Positions 17,282 to 25,848 of a DNA stretch of 64,000 nucleotides are shown here, piece by piece (the stretch's first letter is position 1; each line of letters begins with the position of its first letter). Location: NCBI GenBank assembly GCA_019245115.1, contig JAFARZ010000153.1, positions 36,227 to 100,226 of the forward strand, written 5' to 3'. Below the pieces are notes generated by a model. The model was not told the DNA's origin. It searched no databases and saw only the letters and a program-made list of their open reading frames with translations. This stretch comes from Streptosporangiaceae bacterium. Its GTDB lineage: Bacteria > Actinomycetota > Actinomycetes > Streptosporangiales > Streptosporangiaceae. A program made the position numbers and the translations under genes.

Positions 17282-17753
17282 GAACCGATTCGATCATGGT
17301 AACGGCGGGCTTCCCGGTGCGCAAGACTCCTACTGGACTGCCTTGAGGGTCGGTATAAGCCAGTTCATAGCCGAAACACGGGGACAAGCAACCGAGTAGG
17401 GCCGACAGGAAACTTTCGCAGTAGTACGCAGGGGAACCGATTCGACAGGGCACGTCGCCAGCCCCGCGTGGCGGCCGCACCACGCACGGGCCTTTCTGAT
17501 GTGAAAGCCGGCATGCCGTACCACTGAGCTGGCCCGGAGGACTGACGTGCCTGAAGAAGGGCTCGTGACATGTCCGCGATCGGAACCGATTCGATCGACC
17601 GCGCCGCGCAGCGCCCCCGATGCGCACGGAGTCCTGCCGCCGATACCATTCCTCCTGATAAAAACCTTTTTTCCATAACAAGATCGCATTGATCCGGCTA
17701 ATGACCGGCCCGCACGAGGGGCTATGTAGCCGAGCGCGAGAGAACCGATTCGA
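17282..17753. promoter_or_regulatory. Array of four LacI-type operator candidates
   Basis: GAACCGATTCGA occurs exactly at 17282-17293, 17434-17445, 17583-17594 and 17742-17753. The core GAANCGNTTC is a near-palindrome with central CG, as expected for LacI-family sites. Intervals are 152, 149 and 159 bp. The first copy is 16 bp upstream of the lacI start and the last about 100 bp upstream of the GH39-like start. The remaining sequence of this 590-bp divergent region shows no gene. Confidence 0.8.
17408..17418. promoter_or_regulatory. Second operator-like site (xylan-type) in the lacI-GH39 intergenic region
   Basis: GGAAACTTTCG differs at one base from the CGAAACTTTCG found upstream of the CE15 gene. 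It lies 16 bp before the second GAACCGATTCGA copy. With a single mismatch it may be chance, but its promoter location supports co-regulation. Confidence 0.35.
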
Positions 17754-17855
17754 TTGATCTCAGGTATTGCGCGCCTGAACGAGTCCCGGCTACATTCCAA
17801 ACACCGCGATGGCCATCGCCCGCACCGTCCGATTCCCGCCCCGTGGAGGACAGTG

Positions 17856-19787
17856 ATGTCCAGGTCGCGCCTGCTGCCACTTCATGGCAGAACGGTCATC
17901 CGCCCGTCAAGACGCCGCGGCCGAAGGCCCAGGCCAATTCAGCACCGCGGCCGAAGGCCCAGGCCAATTCAGCACCGCGGCCGAAGGCCCAGGCCAATTC
18001 AGCACCGCGGCCGAAGGCCCAGGCCAATTCAGCACCGTGCGAGGAGGGTCACCACCCGGCTCGCCTGCGCCGCTGCACTGGTCGCCGGCTCCGCCGCCCT
18101 CGGAGCCGCCGTGACCGCGTCCACCGCCTCTGCGTCCACCGCGTCTGGGGCTTCCACCCTCGTGGTGCACGTCAACCAGCCGTTCCGTTCCGTCACCCAC
18201 GTCGCCTCCGGCGGACTGTACGGGCTGGACACCGCCACGATCCCCGCCGACAGCCTCGTCGAGCCGCTGCACCCGAACACATTCGTCCAGATGGCACCCG
18301 GTGGCAAGCAACTCCCGAACGGGGAACCCGCACCGGGCGGGGACTCCCTGGTGGTCGCCCCGGAGGCCGCCAGAGCCGGGGCCAAGGTCGTGGTGCGCAT
18401 GCCCGACTGGTATCCCAACTTCCCCTACAAGTGGGTCAGCTGGAGTAACTGGCTCAGCGCCGTGGACACCCAGGTGAAGGCCGTGCTCGCCGCCGGGGAC
18501 GCTAACATCAGCGCCTTCGAGCTGTGGAACGAGCCAGACTGGACCTGGAACACCGCTGCCGCCGGCGCATTCGACACCGGCTGGGCGCGCACCTTCAACG
18601 AGGTCCGCGCCGACGACTCCAGCGCCGTCATCCAGGGGCCGAGTACCTCCACGTTCAACGCCAGCTGGATGACCACCTTCCTGACCGACGCGAAGGCCAG
18701 CGGCACGCTGCCGAACATCATCAGCTGGCACGAGCTCAACGGCTCGGCCAGCATTGCCAGCGACGTGGCAAGCCTGAAGTCGATCGAGTCCGGCCTCGGC
18801 ATCAGCGCCCGCCCCATCGCCATCGAGGAGTACGCCACGACCAGCCAGGTCGGCGTCCCCGGCGCGCTGGTCGGTTACATCGCCCAGTTCGAGCGCGCCG
18901 GGGTGAACAACGCCGAGCTCGCCTTCTGGAACCACTACGGCACCCTCGGCGACACGCTCACCGACACCGGCGGCAGCCCGAACGCCGCCTACTGGCTGTA
19001 CCGCTGGTACGGCCAGATGACCGGCAACATGGTCACCGTCGTCCCGCCGGGAACAGCCGGGTCCGGGCTTGACGGCGCCGCGTCCGTCAATTCCGCGGGC
19101 AACCAGGTCAACGTCATCTTCGGCGGCGGCAGCGGCTCGACGGCGGTCACCGTCAGCGGACTCGGCTCGGCGTTCGGGTCGACCGCGCACGTGGTCCTCG
19201 AGCAGACCGTGTCGGCGGGCCGCACCACCGCCGTCGCCGGCCCGCAAGTCATCAGCTCGGGTAACTTCACGATCAGCAACGGGTCCGTAACCGTCCCGGT
19301 CAGCTCGATGAACTCCGCCAACGGGTACCACCTGCTGGTAACCCCTGGCAGCGGCGCGGCGTTCGCCGGGACGTATGTGATCAAGAATGTGCACAGCGGG
19401 ATGGCCCTGGCAACCTCGGGCGGCGGCACCGGCCAGGGGACGCTGGCGGTGCAAGCCACCGCGAACGGCAGCGGCACGCAGGCGTGGACACTGGTCCCCG
19501 AAGGCTCCGGCTTCTACGAGATCAAGAACAGCGCGAGCGGGCTGGCGCTCGGCATCCAGAACATGGGCATCACCGCCGGTGGCGACGCGCTGATCTGGGG
19601 AGACGACGGCTCGTCCGACCACCTCTGGCAGATCGTCCCGGCGGGCAGCGGCCAGTACAAGATCGAGAACTACAACAGCGGGCTGCTGCTCGGGGTGTTC
19701 AACGAGAGCACGTCGTCCGGCGCTCAGGTCCTCCAGTGGGAGGACAACGGTAGCCCCGACCACCTCTGGACCCTGACCGCGGGCTGA
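17856..19787 (+). CDS. Secreted clan GH-A (GH39-like) glycoside hydrolase with C-terminal ricin-type lectin domain
   Basis: 643 residues from ATG 17856 (ribosome-binding site GGAGGA at 17845-17850). An unusually long Arg-rich N-region with four GRRPRPIQHR units precedes the hydrophobic signal (ACAALVAGSAALGAAVT). The catalytic part (about 110-420) has ISAFELWNEPDWTW with acid/base Glu226 and RPIAIEEYATT with the nucleophile Glu at 324 or 325, as in beta-xylosidase/arabinosidase-like GH39 and relatives. A beta-sandwich region follows, then a ricin-B (CBM13-type) beta-trefoil from about residue 505, with three repeats ending in QAWTL, HLWQI and HLWTL. Exact specificity is not readable. Confidence 0.83.
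   Translation: MSRSRLLPLHGRTVIRPSRRRGRRPRPIQHRGRRPRPIQHRGRRPRPIQHRGRRPRPIQHRARRVTTRLACAAALVAGSAALGAAVTASTASASTASGASTLVVHVNQPFRSVTHVASGGLYGLDTATIPADSLVEPLHPNTFVQMAPGGKQLPNGEPAPGGDSLVVAPEAARAGAKVVVRMPDWYPNFPYKWVSWSNWLSAVDTQVKAVLAAGDANISAFELWNEPDWTWNTAAAGAFDTGWARTFNEVRADDSSAVIQGPSTSTFNASWMTTFLTDAKASGTLPNIISWHELNGSASIASDVASLKSIESGLGISARPIAIEEYATTSQVGVPGALVGYIAQFERAGVNNAELAFWNHYGTLGDTLTDTGGSPNAAYWLYRWYGQMTGNMVTVVPPGTAGSGLDGAASVNSAGNQVNVIFGGGSGSTAVTVSGLGSAFGSTAHVVLEQTVSAGRTTAVAGPQVISSGNFTISNGSVTVPVSSMNSANGYHLLVTPGSGAAFAGTYVIKNVHSGMALATSGGGTGQGTLAVQATANGSGTQAWTLVPEGSGFYEIKNSASGLALGIQNMGITAGGDALIWGDDGSSDHLWQIVPAGSGQYKIENYNSGLLLGVFNESTSSGAQVLQWEDNGSPDHLWTLTAG
17911..18030 (+). repeat. Four 30-bp tandem repeats inside the signal-peptide coding region
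   Basis: Units 17911-17940, 17941-17970, 17971-18000 and 18001-18030; the last three are identical and the first differs only in its first bases. Each encodes ten residues (GRRPRPIQHR), adding strongly basic sequence before the export signal. There are no spacers, so this is not a CRISPR array. Identity of the units points to recent slippage. Confidence 0.92.
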
Positions 19788-19940
19788 GAAGCCCGGTCCC
19801 CCGAAAACTACGCGCGGTGGCGGCAGCGGCCGACCGTTCGATCCGCCCGCGTGCCCGCATAGTCACGACGGTACAACGTTGGGTGGACGTGTAATCAGAG
19901 CGCGGCGCAATCGTGACCGGGGCAGCGGAACCGCGGATGG

Positions 19941-20891
19941 GTGCGGCTCCGTCACACCGCCATGCACAGGATTCAGGGAATCGTCACGCTGGTCGTGCTC
20001 CTTGGCGGCACCGCGCTGCTGGCCGGCTGCTCGGGATCGGCCAGCACTCCCGCCGCGGGATCAGCCGCGGGATCAGCCCGCGTGGCGCAGGGTGCTGCGC
20101 CGGCCCAGCCCAGCGCCATCGCCAGCGCCGACGCCGGCGGGGTGAATGGGAACGGCGCCAGCGCGGCGGGGGCGGGCGGGAAGAGCACCGGGGTGACCGC
20201 GCGGGTCGCGGGCAGCGCCATCGAGTACACCGCCTCGCTCAGCGTGCGGGTGCCGCGGATCGACGACGCGGTGACCGCGGCCACGCAACTCGCCGAATCG
20301 GCCGGAGGGTACGTCGCGAACGAAACCATGTCATCGGATTCGGGGGCCGCGGCGAACCTTCAGCTCAAGATCCCGGTCACTGTCTACCCGGCCACGCTCA
20401 GCCGGCTCGCGGCGCTGGGCTCGCGCCTGTCGGAGAGCCAGCAGGCTCAGGACGTGACAGAGCAGGTGGCCGACGTGAACAGCCAGGTCACCTCCGACCA
20501 GGCGGCCATCGCCCAGCTTCGCGCGCTGCTGTCGCATGCCGGGTCGGTCGGCGATCTGCTCACCGTGCAGAACCAGATCAACTCCGAGGAGTCGGACCTG
20601 GAGAGCATTGAGGCACAGCAGCGGGCGCTCAGCGGGGAGACCAGCTACGCGACCGTGGCGATGACGATCACCGGCCCGAAGCCTGCCGCGGTCAAGCACG
20701 CCAAGCCCAAGCCCAAGCCGCCGCCCGGCCTGGCCGGCGGCCTGTCGGCCGGGTGGCGAGCGCTGCGGGTCACCGTGTCCTGGGCTCTCGCGGTCGCCGG
20801 CGCCGTCGCCCCGTTCGCGGCCATCGCGGCGCTCGCCATGTTCGGCTTCTTCCGCGCCCGTCGCTGGGTCCTCCGCCGGAAGGCGGCCTAG
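19941..20891 (+). CDS. DUF4349 lipoprotein
   Basis: About 316 residues (GTG 19941) or 309 (ATG 19962); neither start has a clear ribosome-binding site. The signal ends in the lipobox LLAGC, so the protein should be lipid-anchored outside the membrane. The core is DUF4349: YTASLSVRVPRIDDAV, AGGYVANE, LQLKIPV, then a coiled-coil region (about 170-240, VNSQVTSDQAAIAQLRALL). A C-terminal membrane segment (about 280-305) and RRWVLRRK tail give two membrane attachments. Function of the family is unknown. The same strand as the glycosidase but 150 bp away. Confidence 0.85.
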   Translation: MRLRHTAMHRIQGIVTLVVLLGGTALLAGCSGSASTPAAGSAAGSARVAQGAAPAQPSAIASADAGGVNGNGASAAGAGGKSTGVTARVAGSAIEYTASLSVRVPRIDDAVTAATQLAESAGGYVANETMSSDSGAAANLQLKIPVTVYPATLSRLAALGSRLSESQQAQDVTEQVADVNSQVTSDQAAIAQLRALLSHAGSVGDLLTVQNQINSEESDLESIEAQQRALSGETSYATVAMTITGPKPAAVKHAKPKPKPPPGLAGGLSAGWRALRVTVSWALAVAGAVAPFAAIAALAMFGFFRARRWVLRRKAA

Positions 20892-20943
20892 GGACACAGC
20901 CGGAAGGCGGCATAGAGGCACAGCCGCAAGAAGGCGGCCTAGC
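20877..20943. repeat. 24-bp repeats over the DUF4349 stop and hemE end
   Basis: Units 20877-20900 and 20901-20924 (cggaaggcggcctaggga- and a two-base variant) plus a partial third to 20943. The first includes the DUF4349 stop codon and the third the hemE stop region, so the short gap between the convergent genes was built by duplication. Confidence 0.75.
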
Positions 20944-21979
20944 GCGCGGACGCCGTGTGGACCAGGTCGGCCAGGCGGGCCAGCGCGTCGGGGTCGGTGT
21001 CCGGCAGGACGCCGTGGCCGAGGTTGAACACGTGACCTTCGGCGGTGCGGCCCCGGCTGAGCACATCGAGGGCGCGTTCCTCGATAACCTCCCAGGAGGC
21101 GAGCAGCACGGCGGGATCGAGGTTGCCCTGGAGCGCCTTGCCCGGCTCCACCCGGCGCACCGCCTCGTCCAGCGGTATCCGCCAGTCGACGCCCACCACG
21201 TCGGCGCCCGCCTCGCCCATCAGCCCGAGCAGCTCGCCGGTTCCCACGCCGAAGTGAATCCTCGGTATCGCCGCGGTTTCCAGCGCGCCGAAGATCCGGC
21301 TGGTGTGGGGCAGGATCGCGTGCCGGTAGTCGTCCGGCCCGACCGCGCCTACCCAGGAGTCGAAGAGCTGGATGGCCGAAGCACCGGCCGCCACCTGGAT
21401 CTGCAGGAAGGAAATGGTGAGGTCGGCGAGCCGCCCGAGCAGCGCGTGCCACAGTTCCGGGTCGCCGTACATCATTGCCTTGGTCCGGTCGTGGCTCTTG
21501 GACGGGCCGCCCTCCACAAGGTAGGAGGCGAGCGTGAACGGTCCTCCGGCGAACCCGATGAGCGGACGTTCATCCAGCTCGGCGACCAGCGCCTGGATCG
21601 CCTCGGTGACGTAGGGCACGTCATCCGGCTCCAGCGGCCGCAGTGACTCCAGGTCCGCCGCCATCCGCACCGGCGGGTCGATCACGGGGCCAACTCCCGG
21701 CTTGATGTCGACGTTCACCCCGATCGCGCGCAACGGTACGACGATGTCGCTGAACAAGATGGCCGCGTCCACGTCGTACCTGCGCAGCGGCTGCAGGGTG
21801 ATCTCGGTGATCAGGTCCGGCCTGGTACAGGAGTCGAGCATCGAGATGCCCTCCCGCACCCGCCAGTACTCCGGCAGCGAACGGCCGGCCTGCCGCATGT
21901 ACCAGACGGGCGTATAGGGCACCGGCTCCCTCCGGCAGGCGCGTATAAACGGTGACTCATTCACCTGGGCGGCACTCAC
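20939..21979 (-). CDS. hemE: Uroporphyrinogen III decarboxylase
   Basis: 346 residues from GTG 21979; the frame is open upstream but only this start gives the family's normal length. Decarboxylates uroporphyrinogen III to coproporphyrinogen III in the cytosol. Seen: TPVWYMRQAGRSLPEYW near the N-terminus, DAAILFSDIVVPLRAIGV, IGFAGGPFTLASYLVEGG, FDSWVGAVGPDDY, FGVGTGELL and the C-terminal VFNLGHGVLPDTDP. In many actinobacteria hemE, hemY and hemQ are adjacent; here 11 kb lies between hemE and hemY. Confidence 0.95.
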   Translation of the reverse strand: MSAAQVNESPFIRACRREPVPYTPVWYMRQAGRSLPEYWRVREGISMLDSCTRPDLITEITLQPLRRYDVDAAILFSDIVVPLRAIGVNVDIKPGVGPVIDPPVRMAADLESLRPLEPDDVPYVTEAIQALVAELDERPLIGFAGGPFTLASYLVEGGPSKSHDRTKAMMYGDPELWHALLGRLADLTISFLQIQVAAGASAIQLFDSWVGAVGPDDYRHAILPHTSRIFGALETAAIPRIHFGVGTGELLGLMGEAGADVVGVDWRIPLDEAVRRVEPGKALQGNLDPAVLLASWEVIEERALDVLSRGRTAEGHVFNLGHGVLPDTDPDALARLADLVHTASAR

Positions 21980-22104
21980 GTCTGGGATCGTCTCACATCC
22001 CGCGATCGAGCCCGACGGCAGACACGCCGCTCGACATCCCACGAATCCGCGCGACGCCGTGCCACTATCGGCAGCAGTGTCCGTCGTGTGAGGAGGTCGC
22101 CCGT

Positions 22105-22305
22105 ATGTTGCAGCACTACGCGGATTATCGATACTGCCACGAATGTGGTGACGAGCGGCCGTTTGAGCAGTTTCACGCAGAGGACTGCCCGGATATGCCG
22201 GGCGACTGCCCGGAATGGGCCTGCACCGGCTGCGGCGCCGCACTGATCATCGGCTGGGCGGCGGGCGGATACATCAGCGGAGACAGCAAGTCCCGGGCCG
22301 CCTGA
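22105..22305 (+). CDS. Small zinc-ribbon protein
   Basis: 66 residues from ATG 22105, which has an excellent GGAGG (22092-22096) ribosome-binding site. Two Cys pairs (YCHECGDE and ACTGCG) about 35 residues apart, plus DCPDMPGDCP between them, suggest a zinc ribbon. It is divergent from hemE with a 125-bp shared promoter region. Function unknown; a nucleic-acid-binding or regulatory role is typical for such proteins. Confidence 0.8.
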   Translation: MLQHYADYRYCHECGDERPFEQFHAEDCPDMPGDCPEWACTGCGAALIIGWAAGGYISGDSKSRAA

Positions 22306-22333
22306 GCAGAGCGTTACAGCTATCGAGGGGCTC

Positions 22334-22353
22334 GCGGGGGAGGCTTCCCCCGC
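22334..22353 (+). terminator. Hairpin after the zinc-ribbon gene
   Basis: Eight-base perfect stem (gcggggga/tcccccgc) with a ggct loop, 29 bp after the stop. Likely terminates the zinc-ribbon transcript before the DUF3000 gene. Confidence 0.6.
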
Positions 22354-22409
22354 CTGATAAGCGAGGGGGTTGCGGGGGAAATCATCCTCCGCCTGGTGAG
22401 GATTGTGAC

Positions 22410-23093
22410 ATGGGGATGAGCGACACGTACGCTCAGGTCATGCGTTCGGTCACCGCAGCCGCTAATCAGGAGTTCGATGCCGCCGTGACCGATTTCCGCG
22501 CAGGCCTGGAGCAGGTGCGCGCGGCCGACGCTCACGCCGGACATTTCAGCTTCGAGGATGTGCCCGCGCCCAAACGGCTGGCTCCCCATGCGTATGCCGT
22601 CGCCGCCACGGTACATCTGGATCAGGACGAGGATCGTGACGAGGTCGCCTCGGGCCGGCTTGTGCTGCTCTACGATCCGGCGGGCGGGGAGGGCTGGTCG
22701 AGCGTGTTCCGGCTGGTCGCCTACGTCCGTGCCGATGTCGAGCCCGAGGTCGCGGCCGATCCGCTGCTGGGCGAGGTCGGCTGGTCATGGCTGACCGAGG
22801 CGCTCGAGGTGCCCGGCTACACCGCGGAGAGCGGAACGGTCACCCGGGTGATCACCGAGGGCTACGGCGCCAAATCCGATGAGCTGCCGACGACCAGCTT
22901 CGAGTTGCGTGCTTCGTGGTCGCCGGCTGGCAGCGAAAACGCCCTGGCTGACCATGTGACGGCCTGGTGCGCCTGCCTGGCCGCCGCGGCGGGGCTGGAA
23001 CCTCCCGGTACCCGGGCCTTCCGCCGGGGACCGCCGAGGATCACTCCGGGCCAGTACCGCTGCTCGAGCCCCGTGACGGGCTGCCGCCCGTGA
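22410..23093 (+). CDS. DUF3000 family protein
   Basis: 227 residues from ATG 22410 (GGTGAGG at 22395-22401; a second ATG at 22416 is possible). An actinobacteria-specific conserved protein of unknown function. Family signature stretches include APKRLAPHAYAVAATV, RLVLLYDPAGGEGW, FRLVAYVRADVEPE and the C-terminal SWSP and WCACLAAAAGL. It is nearly always directly upstream of ribonuclease D, as here; the rnd frame begins inside it, 127 bp before its stop, which suggests coupled translation. Confidence 0.88.
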   Translation: MGMSDTYAQVMRSVTAAANQEFDAAVTDFRAGLEQVRAADAHAGHFSFEDVPAPKRLAPHAYAVAATVHLDQDEDRDEVASGRLVLLYDPAGGEGWSSVFRLVAYVRADVEPEVAADPLLGEVGWSWLTEALEVPGYTAESGTVTRVITEGYGAKSDELPTTSFELRASWSPAGSENALADHVTAWCACLAAAAGLEPPGTRAFRRGPPRITPGQYRCSSPVTGCRP

Positions 23094-24262
23094 TCGACAC
23101 CCAGGCGGCGCTCACGACTGCCGTCGGCGCCCTCGCCCAGGGCACCGGGCCGGTGGCCGTCGACGCCGAACGAGCCTCCGGGTATCGCTACGGGCAGCGG
23201 GCCTATCTGGTCCAGCTCCGGCGAGCCGGGGCGGGCACGATCCTGATCGACCCGATCGCCTGCCCGGACCTGTCCGCCGTCGACAACGCGCTCGACGACG
23301 CGGAGGCGGTGCTGCACGCGGCCTCGCAGGACCTGCCGTGCCTGGCCGAGATCGGCTACCGGCCGCACCACATGTTCGATACCGAACTGGCCGGGCGGCT
23401 GCTGGGCTATCCACGGGTCGCGCTCGGCACCCTGGTGGAGGAAATCCTCGGGTTCCACCTGGAGAAGGGCCATTCGGCGGCCGACTGGTCGATCCGCCCG
23501 CTGCGCGAGGAACTGCTGCGCTACGCGGCGCTGGACGTCGAGGTGCTCGTCGATCTGCGGGACGCGCTGGCGGAACAACTCGCCGAGCAGGGCAAGACGG
23601 AGTGGGCCCGGCAGGAGTTCGAGGCGGTGCTCGCCGCCGATCCGCCTGCACCCCGCGCCGAGCCGTGGCGGCGCACCTCCGGCATCCACCGCGTGCAAGC
23701 CCGCCGAGGGCTCGCGGTGGTTCGCGAGCTGTGGACGGCACGGGACCGGATCGCGCAGGACGCCGACCTGTCGCCGCGCCGGGTCCTGCCGGATGCGGCG
23801 ATCGTCGAAGCGGCACGTACATCGCCAGGGGCGCTGGCCGGCCATACTCAGTTGATGCGCATCTCGGGGTTCGCCGGCCGCTTCTCGCGGCGCTATGAGA
23901 GGGAATGGCTGACCGCCATCCGGCGCGCCCGGGATCTGGACGACGGCGACCTGCCCGAGCCGGCCGGCGGCATGACGTCAAACGGGCCGCCACCGCCCCA
24001 TCGCTGGTCCGAGCGCGATCCGGCCGCGGCGGCGCGGCTCGCCGCCGCGCGCCAGGTGATCACCGCACTGGCGCAGGCGCACGGGCTCCCGGCCGAGAAC
24101 CTGCTCTCCCCCGACGCCGTGCGCAGGCTCAGCTGGGAACCGCCGCGTCCCGTCGGCGCCGGCACCGTCGCCGACGCGCTCGCCGGATCCGGCGCCCGGC
24201 CCTGGCAGATCGAACTCACCGCGGAACCCCTCGCGGCCGCGCTGTACGACTCGCCCGAGTGA
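22967..24262 (+). CDS. rnd: Ribonuclease D-type 3'-5' exonuclease with HRDC domain
   Basis: 431 residues from GTG 22967; the conserved stretch VPLLEPRDGLPPV lies well inside this start, so a later start is unlikely. DEDDy exonuclease motifs: VAVDAERASGYRYGQRAYLV (Exo I), VLHAASQDLPCL (Exo II) and YAALDVEVLVDL (Exo III). The HRDC domain covers about residues 235-320 (VRELWTARDRIAQD), and a C-terminal family extension follows. Processes the 3' ends of tRNA and other stable RNAs. Confidence 0.92.
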   Translation: MRLPGRRGGAGTSRYPGLPPGTAEDHSGPVPLLEPRDGLPPVIDTQAALTTAVGALAQGTGPVAVDAERASGYRYGQRAYLVQLRRAGAGTILIDPIACPDLSAVDNALDDAEAVLHAASQDLPCLAEIGYRPHHMFDTELAGRLLGYPRVALGTLVEEILGFHLEKGHSAADWSIRPLREELLRYAALDVEVLVDLRDALAEQLAEQGKTEWARQEFEAVLAADPPAPRAEPWRRTSGIHRVQARRGLAVVRELWTARDRIAQDADLSPRRVLPDAAIVEAARTSPGALAGHTQLMRISGFAGRFSRRYEREWLTAIRRARDLDDGDLPEPAGGMTSNGPPPPHRWSERDPAAAARLAAARQVITALAQAHGLPAENLLSPDAVRRLSWEPPRPVGAGTVADALAGSGARPWQIELTAEPLAAALYDSPE

Positions 24263-24264
24263 GC

Positions 24265-24936
24265 ATGCACGTACTCGCCGCGGCCCAACCGCTCCCTGGA
24301 TTCCTCCAGTCGGTGGAGGGGCCGCTCGATCACTACGGATACTGGGCGATCGCGCTCCTGCTACTGCTGGAGAACATCGGCATCCCGGTGATACCAGGGG
24401 AGACCGCGCTGATCGCGGGCGCGATCTTCGCCGGCACCGGCCGGGCCGGGCTGAACGTCGTCGTGGTCGGCGTCGTCGCGGTGCTCACCGCGTTCGCCGG
24501 CGCGGAGATCGGCTACCTCATCGGCCGGTTCGCCGGACGCGAGATCGTACTGCGTTACGGCAGGTACGTGCTGATCAAGCCCCATCACCTGGACAAGGCC
24601 GAGGCCATCGTGTCCCGCTACGGCGGCATCGTGGTCATCGCCGCCCGGTACATCGTGGGACTGCGCGAGGCCAACGGCATCATCGCCGGCATCACCCAGA
24701 TGCGCTGGCACACGTTCTTGATCTTCAACGCGATCGGCGCGTGCGCCTGGGTGGCCACGTGGGTGACGATCGGCGACGTGGCCGGCGATCACATAGACAC
24801 CATCTACCGGGACGTCAACCGGTACGCCCTGTACGTCCTGATCGCGCTGATCGTGCTGCTCGCGGCCTACATCGCCTACCGCCTGGTGCGGCGGCGGAGG
24901 CGGAGTCAAGCGGAGCGCGACGCTGCTCCGCGCTAA
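24265..24936 (+). CDS. DedA family membrane protein
   Basis: 223 residues from ATG 24265; a GTG at 24259 overlapping the rnd stop is equally possible. Family features: [19 protein letters not shown] near the N-terminus, [16 protein letters not shown], and the conserved loop [18 protein letters not shown] followed by [13 protein letters not shown]. Four to five membrane segments and a very basic C-terminus (RRRRRSQ). DedA proteins act in lipid-carrier flipping and membrane homeostasis. Its whole second part is overlapped by the open frame of the opposite mutT1-like gene. Confidence 0.9.
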   Translation: MHVLAAAQPLPGFLQSVEGPLDHYGYWAIALLLLLENIGIPVIPGETALIAGAIFAGTGRAGLNVVVVGVVAVLTAFAGAEIGYLIGRFAGREIVLRYGRYVLIKPHHLDKAEAIVSRYGGIVVIAARYIVGLREANGIIAGITQMRWHTFLIFNAIGACAWVATWVTIGDVAGDHIDTIYRDVNRYALYVLIALIVLLAAYIAYRLVRRRRRSQAERDAAPR

Positions 24937-25848
24937 TGGAGCGTGTTTTCCCAGCGCGATCAGCTCGCCCGCGGTCCCCGCAATCCGGCCGTCCGCGGCG
25001 TGCACGACCCAGAAGCCGCCCTTCGGGAGCCCCGGATCAGCGGCGGGACCCGCGCCGAGTTCCGAACAGGCCGCATCCAGAGCTACCGGGATGTTCTCCC
25101 GGTGCAGGCAGACGATCGCCGGCCGCCGCGCCCGCACCAGTGCGCGGATCAGCGGCACAGGGGTGATACCACCGCCCGTTCGTGCTAGAGCAGGGTCTTC
25201 CTCTACGGCGACGCCGGCCTGCGCGGCATAGGGAGCCACGGTCTGCGTACAGCGAAGCGCGGGCGAGCTGACTACCCGCGCGTGCGGCGCGAAGCAGGCC
25301 AGGAGGCCGGCCAGGGCCTCAGCCTCCCGGCGGCCGGGATCATCCAGGGGACGGATCGAGTCATCGATGATCCCCTTGGGTACCGCGCTGGCGTGCCGGA
25401 GGATGATCAGCGGGACGGTCTCCCGCGGTACGAGCCGGGACGTCACCTCCCGGTCATGCGGATAGCTCAGCCGGTCCGCGGCCTGGGGCAGGGTCAGCCA
25501 GGCGATGTCATCTATCTCATGGCTGGGGCCCGCCTCGTCGGCGGTCATCGCGGACCAGTAGTCGACGCGCTTGACCAGGCCGTGGAACAGGTATGAGACC
25601 GCGCCCAGCGGCGGCCCGAGGACGGGGCGCACGCTGGTTTCCTCGAGCGTCTCGCGTACCGCGGTGGTCAGCAGGTCCTCACCACGCTTGCGCTTGCCCT
25701 TCGGCAGCGACCAGTCGTCGTACTTCGGCCGGTGCACAAGCAGGATCTCGGGACCGTCCGGTCCCGTCCGCCACAGCACCGTGCCCGCGGCTGTGATAGC
25801 CGGATTGGCGAGAACCTCTCCCCCCAGCATCCTCGCGTCATCACTCAT
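24361..25848 (-). CDS. mutT1: MutT1-like Nudix hydrolase-histidine phosphatase, with C-terminal run-on opposite dedA
   Basis: Residues 1-150 are a Nudix domain ([20 protein letters not shown]) and about 155-300 a histidine-phosphatase domain ([22 protein letters not shown]), the layout of mycobacterial MutT1, which hydrolyses oxidised nucleotides and diadenosine polyphosphates. That protein is about 315 residues. Here no stop occurs at the expected place and the frame runs to 495 codons; residues after about 304 are simply the antisense of dedA and are rich in His/Asp/Gly. Overlaps the ppk1 end by 8 bp at its start, so it is in the ppk1 operon. Confidence 0.85.
   Translation of the reverse strand: MSDDARMLGGEVLANPAITAAGTVLWRTGPDGPEILLVHRPKYDDWSLPKGKRKRGEDLLTTAVRETLEETSVRPVLGPPLGAVSYLFHGLVKRVDYWSAMTADEAGPSHEIDDIAWLTLPQAADRLSYPHDREVTSRLVPRETVPLIILRHASAVPKGIIDDSIRPLDDPGRREAEALAGLLACFAPHARVVSSPALRCTQTVAPYAAQAGVAVEEDPALARTGGGITPVPLIRALVRARRPAIVCLHRENIPVALDAACSELGAGPAADPGLPKGGFWVVHAADGRIAGTAGELIALGKHAPLARSSVALRLTPPPPPHQAVGDVGREQHDQRDQDVQGVPVDVPVDGVYVIAGHVADRHPRGHPGARADRVEDQERVPAHLGDAGDDAVGLAQSHDVPGGDDHDAAVAGHDGLGLVQVMGLDQHVPAVTQYDLASGEPADEVADLRAGERGEHRDDADHDDVQPGPAGAGEDRARDQRGLPWYHRDADVLQQ

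Noticed and set aside
17911..18030. Possible CRISPR array (30-bp repeats)
   Set aside because: Units are directly adjacent with no spacers, and they are in frame within the glycosidase gene.
17907..19763. 618-codon frame on the minus strand opposite the glycosidase
   Set aside because: His/Gly/Arg-rich antisense shadow of a gene with clear catalytic motifs; no ribosome-binding site or domain.
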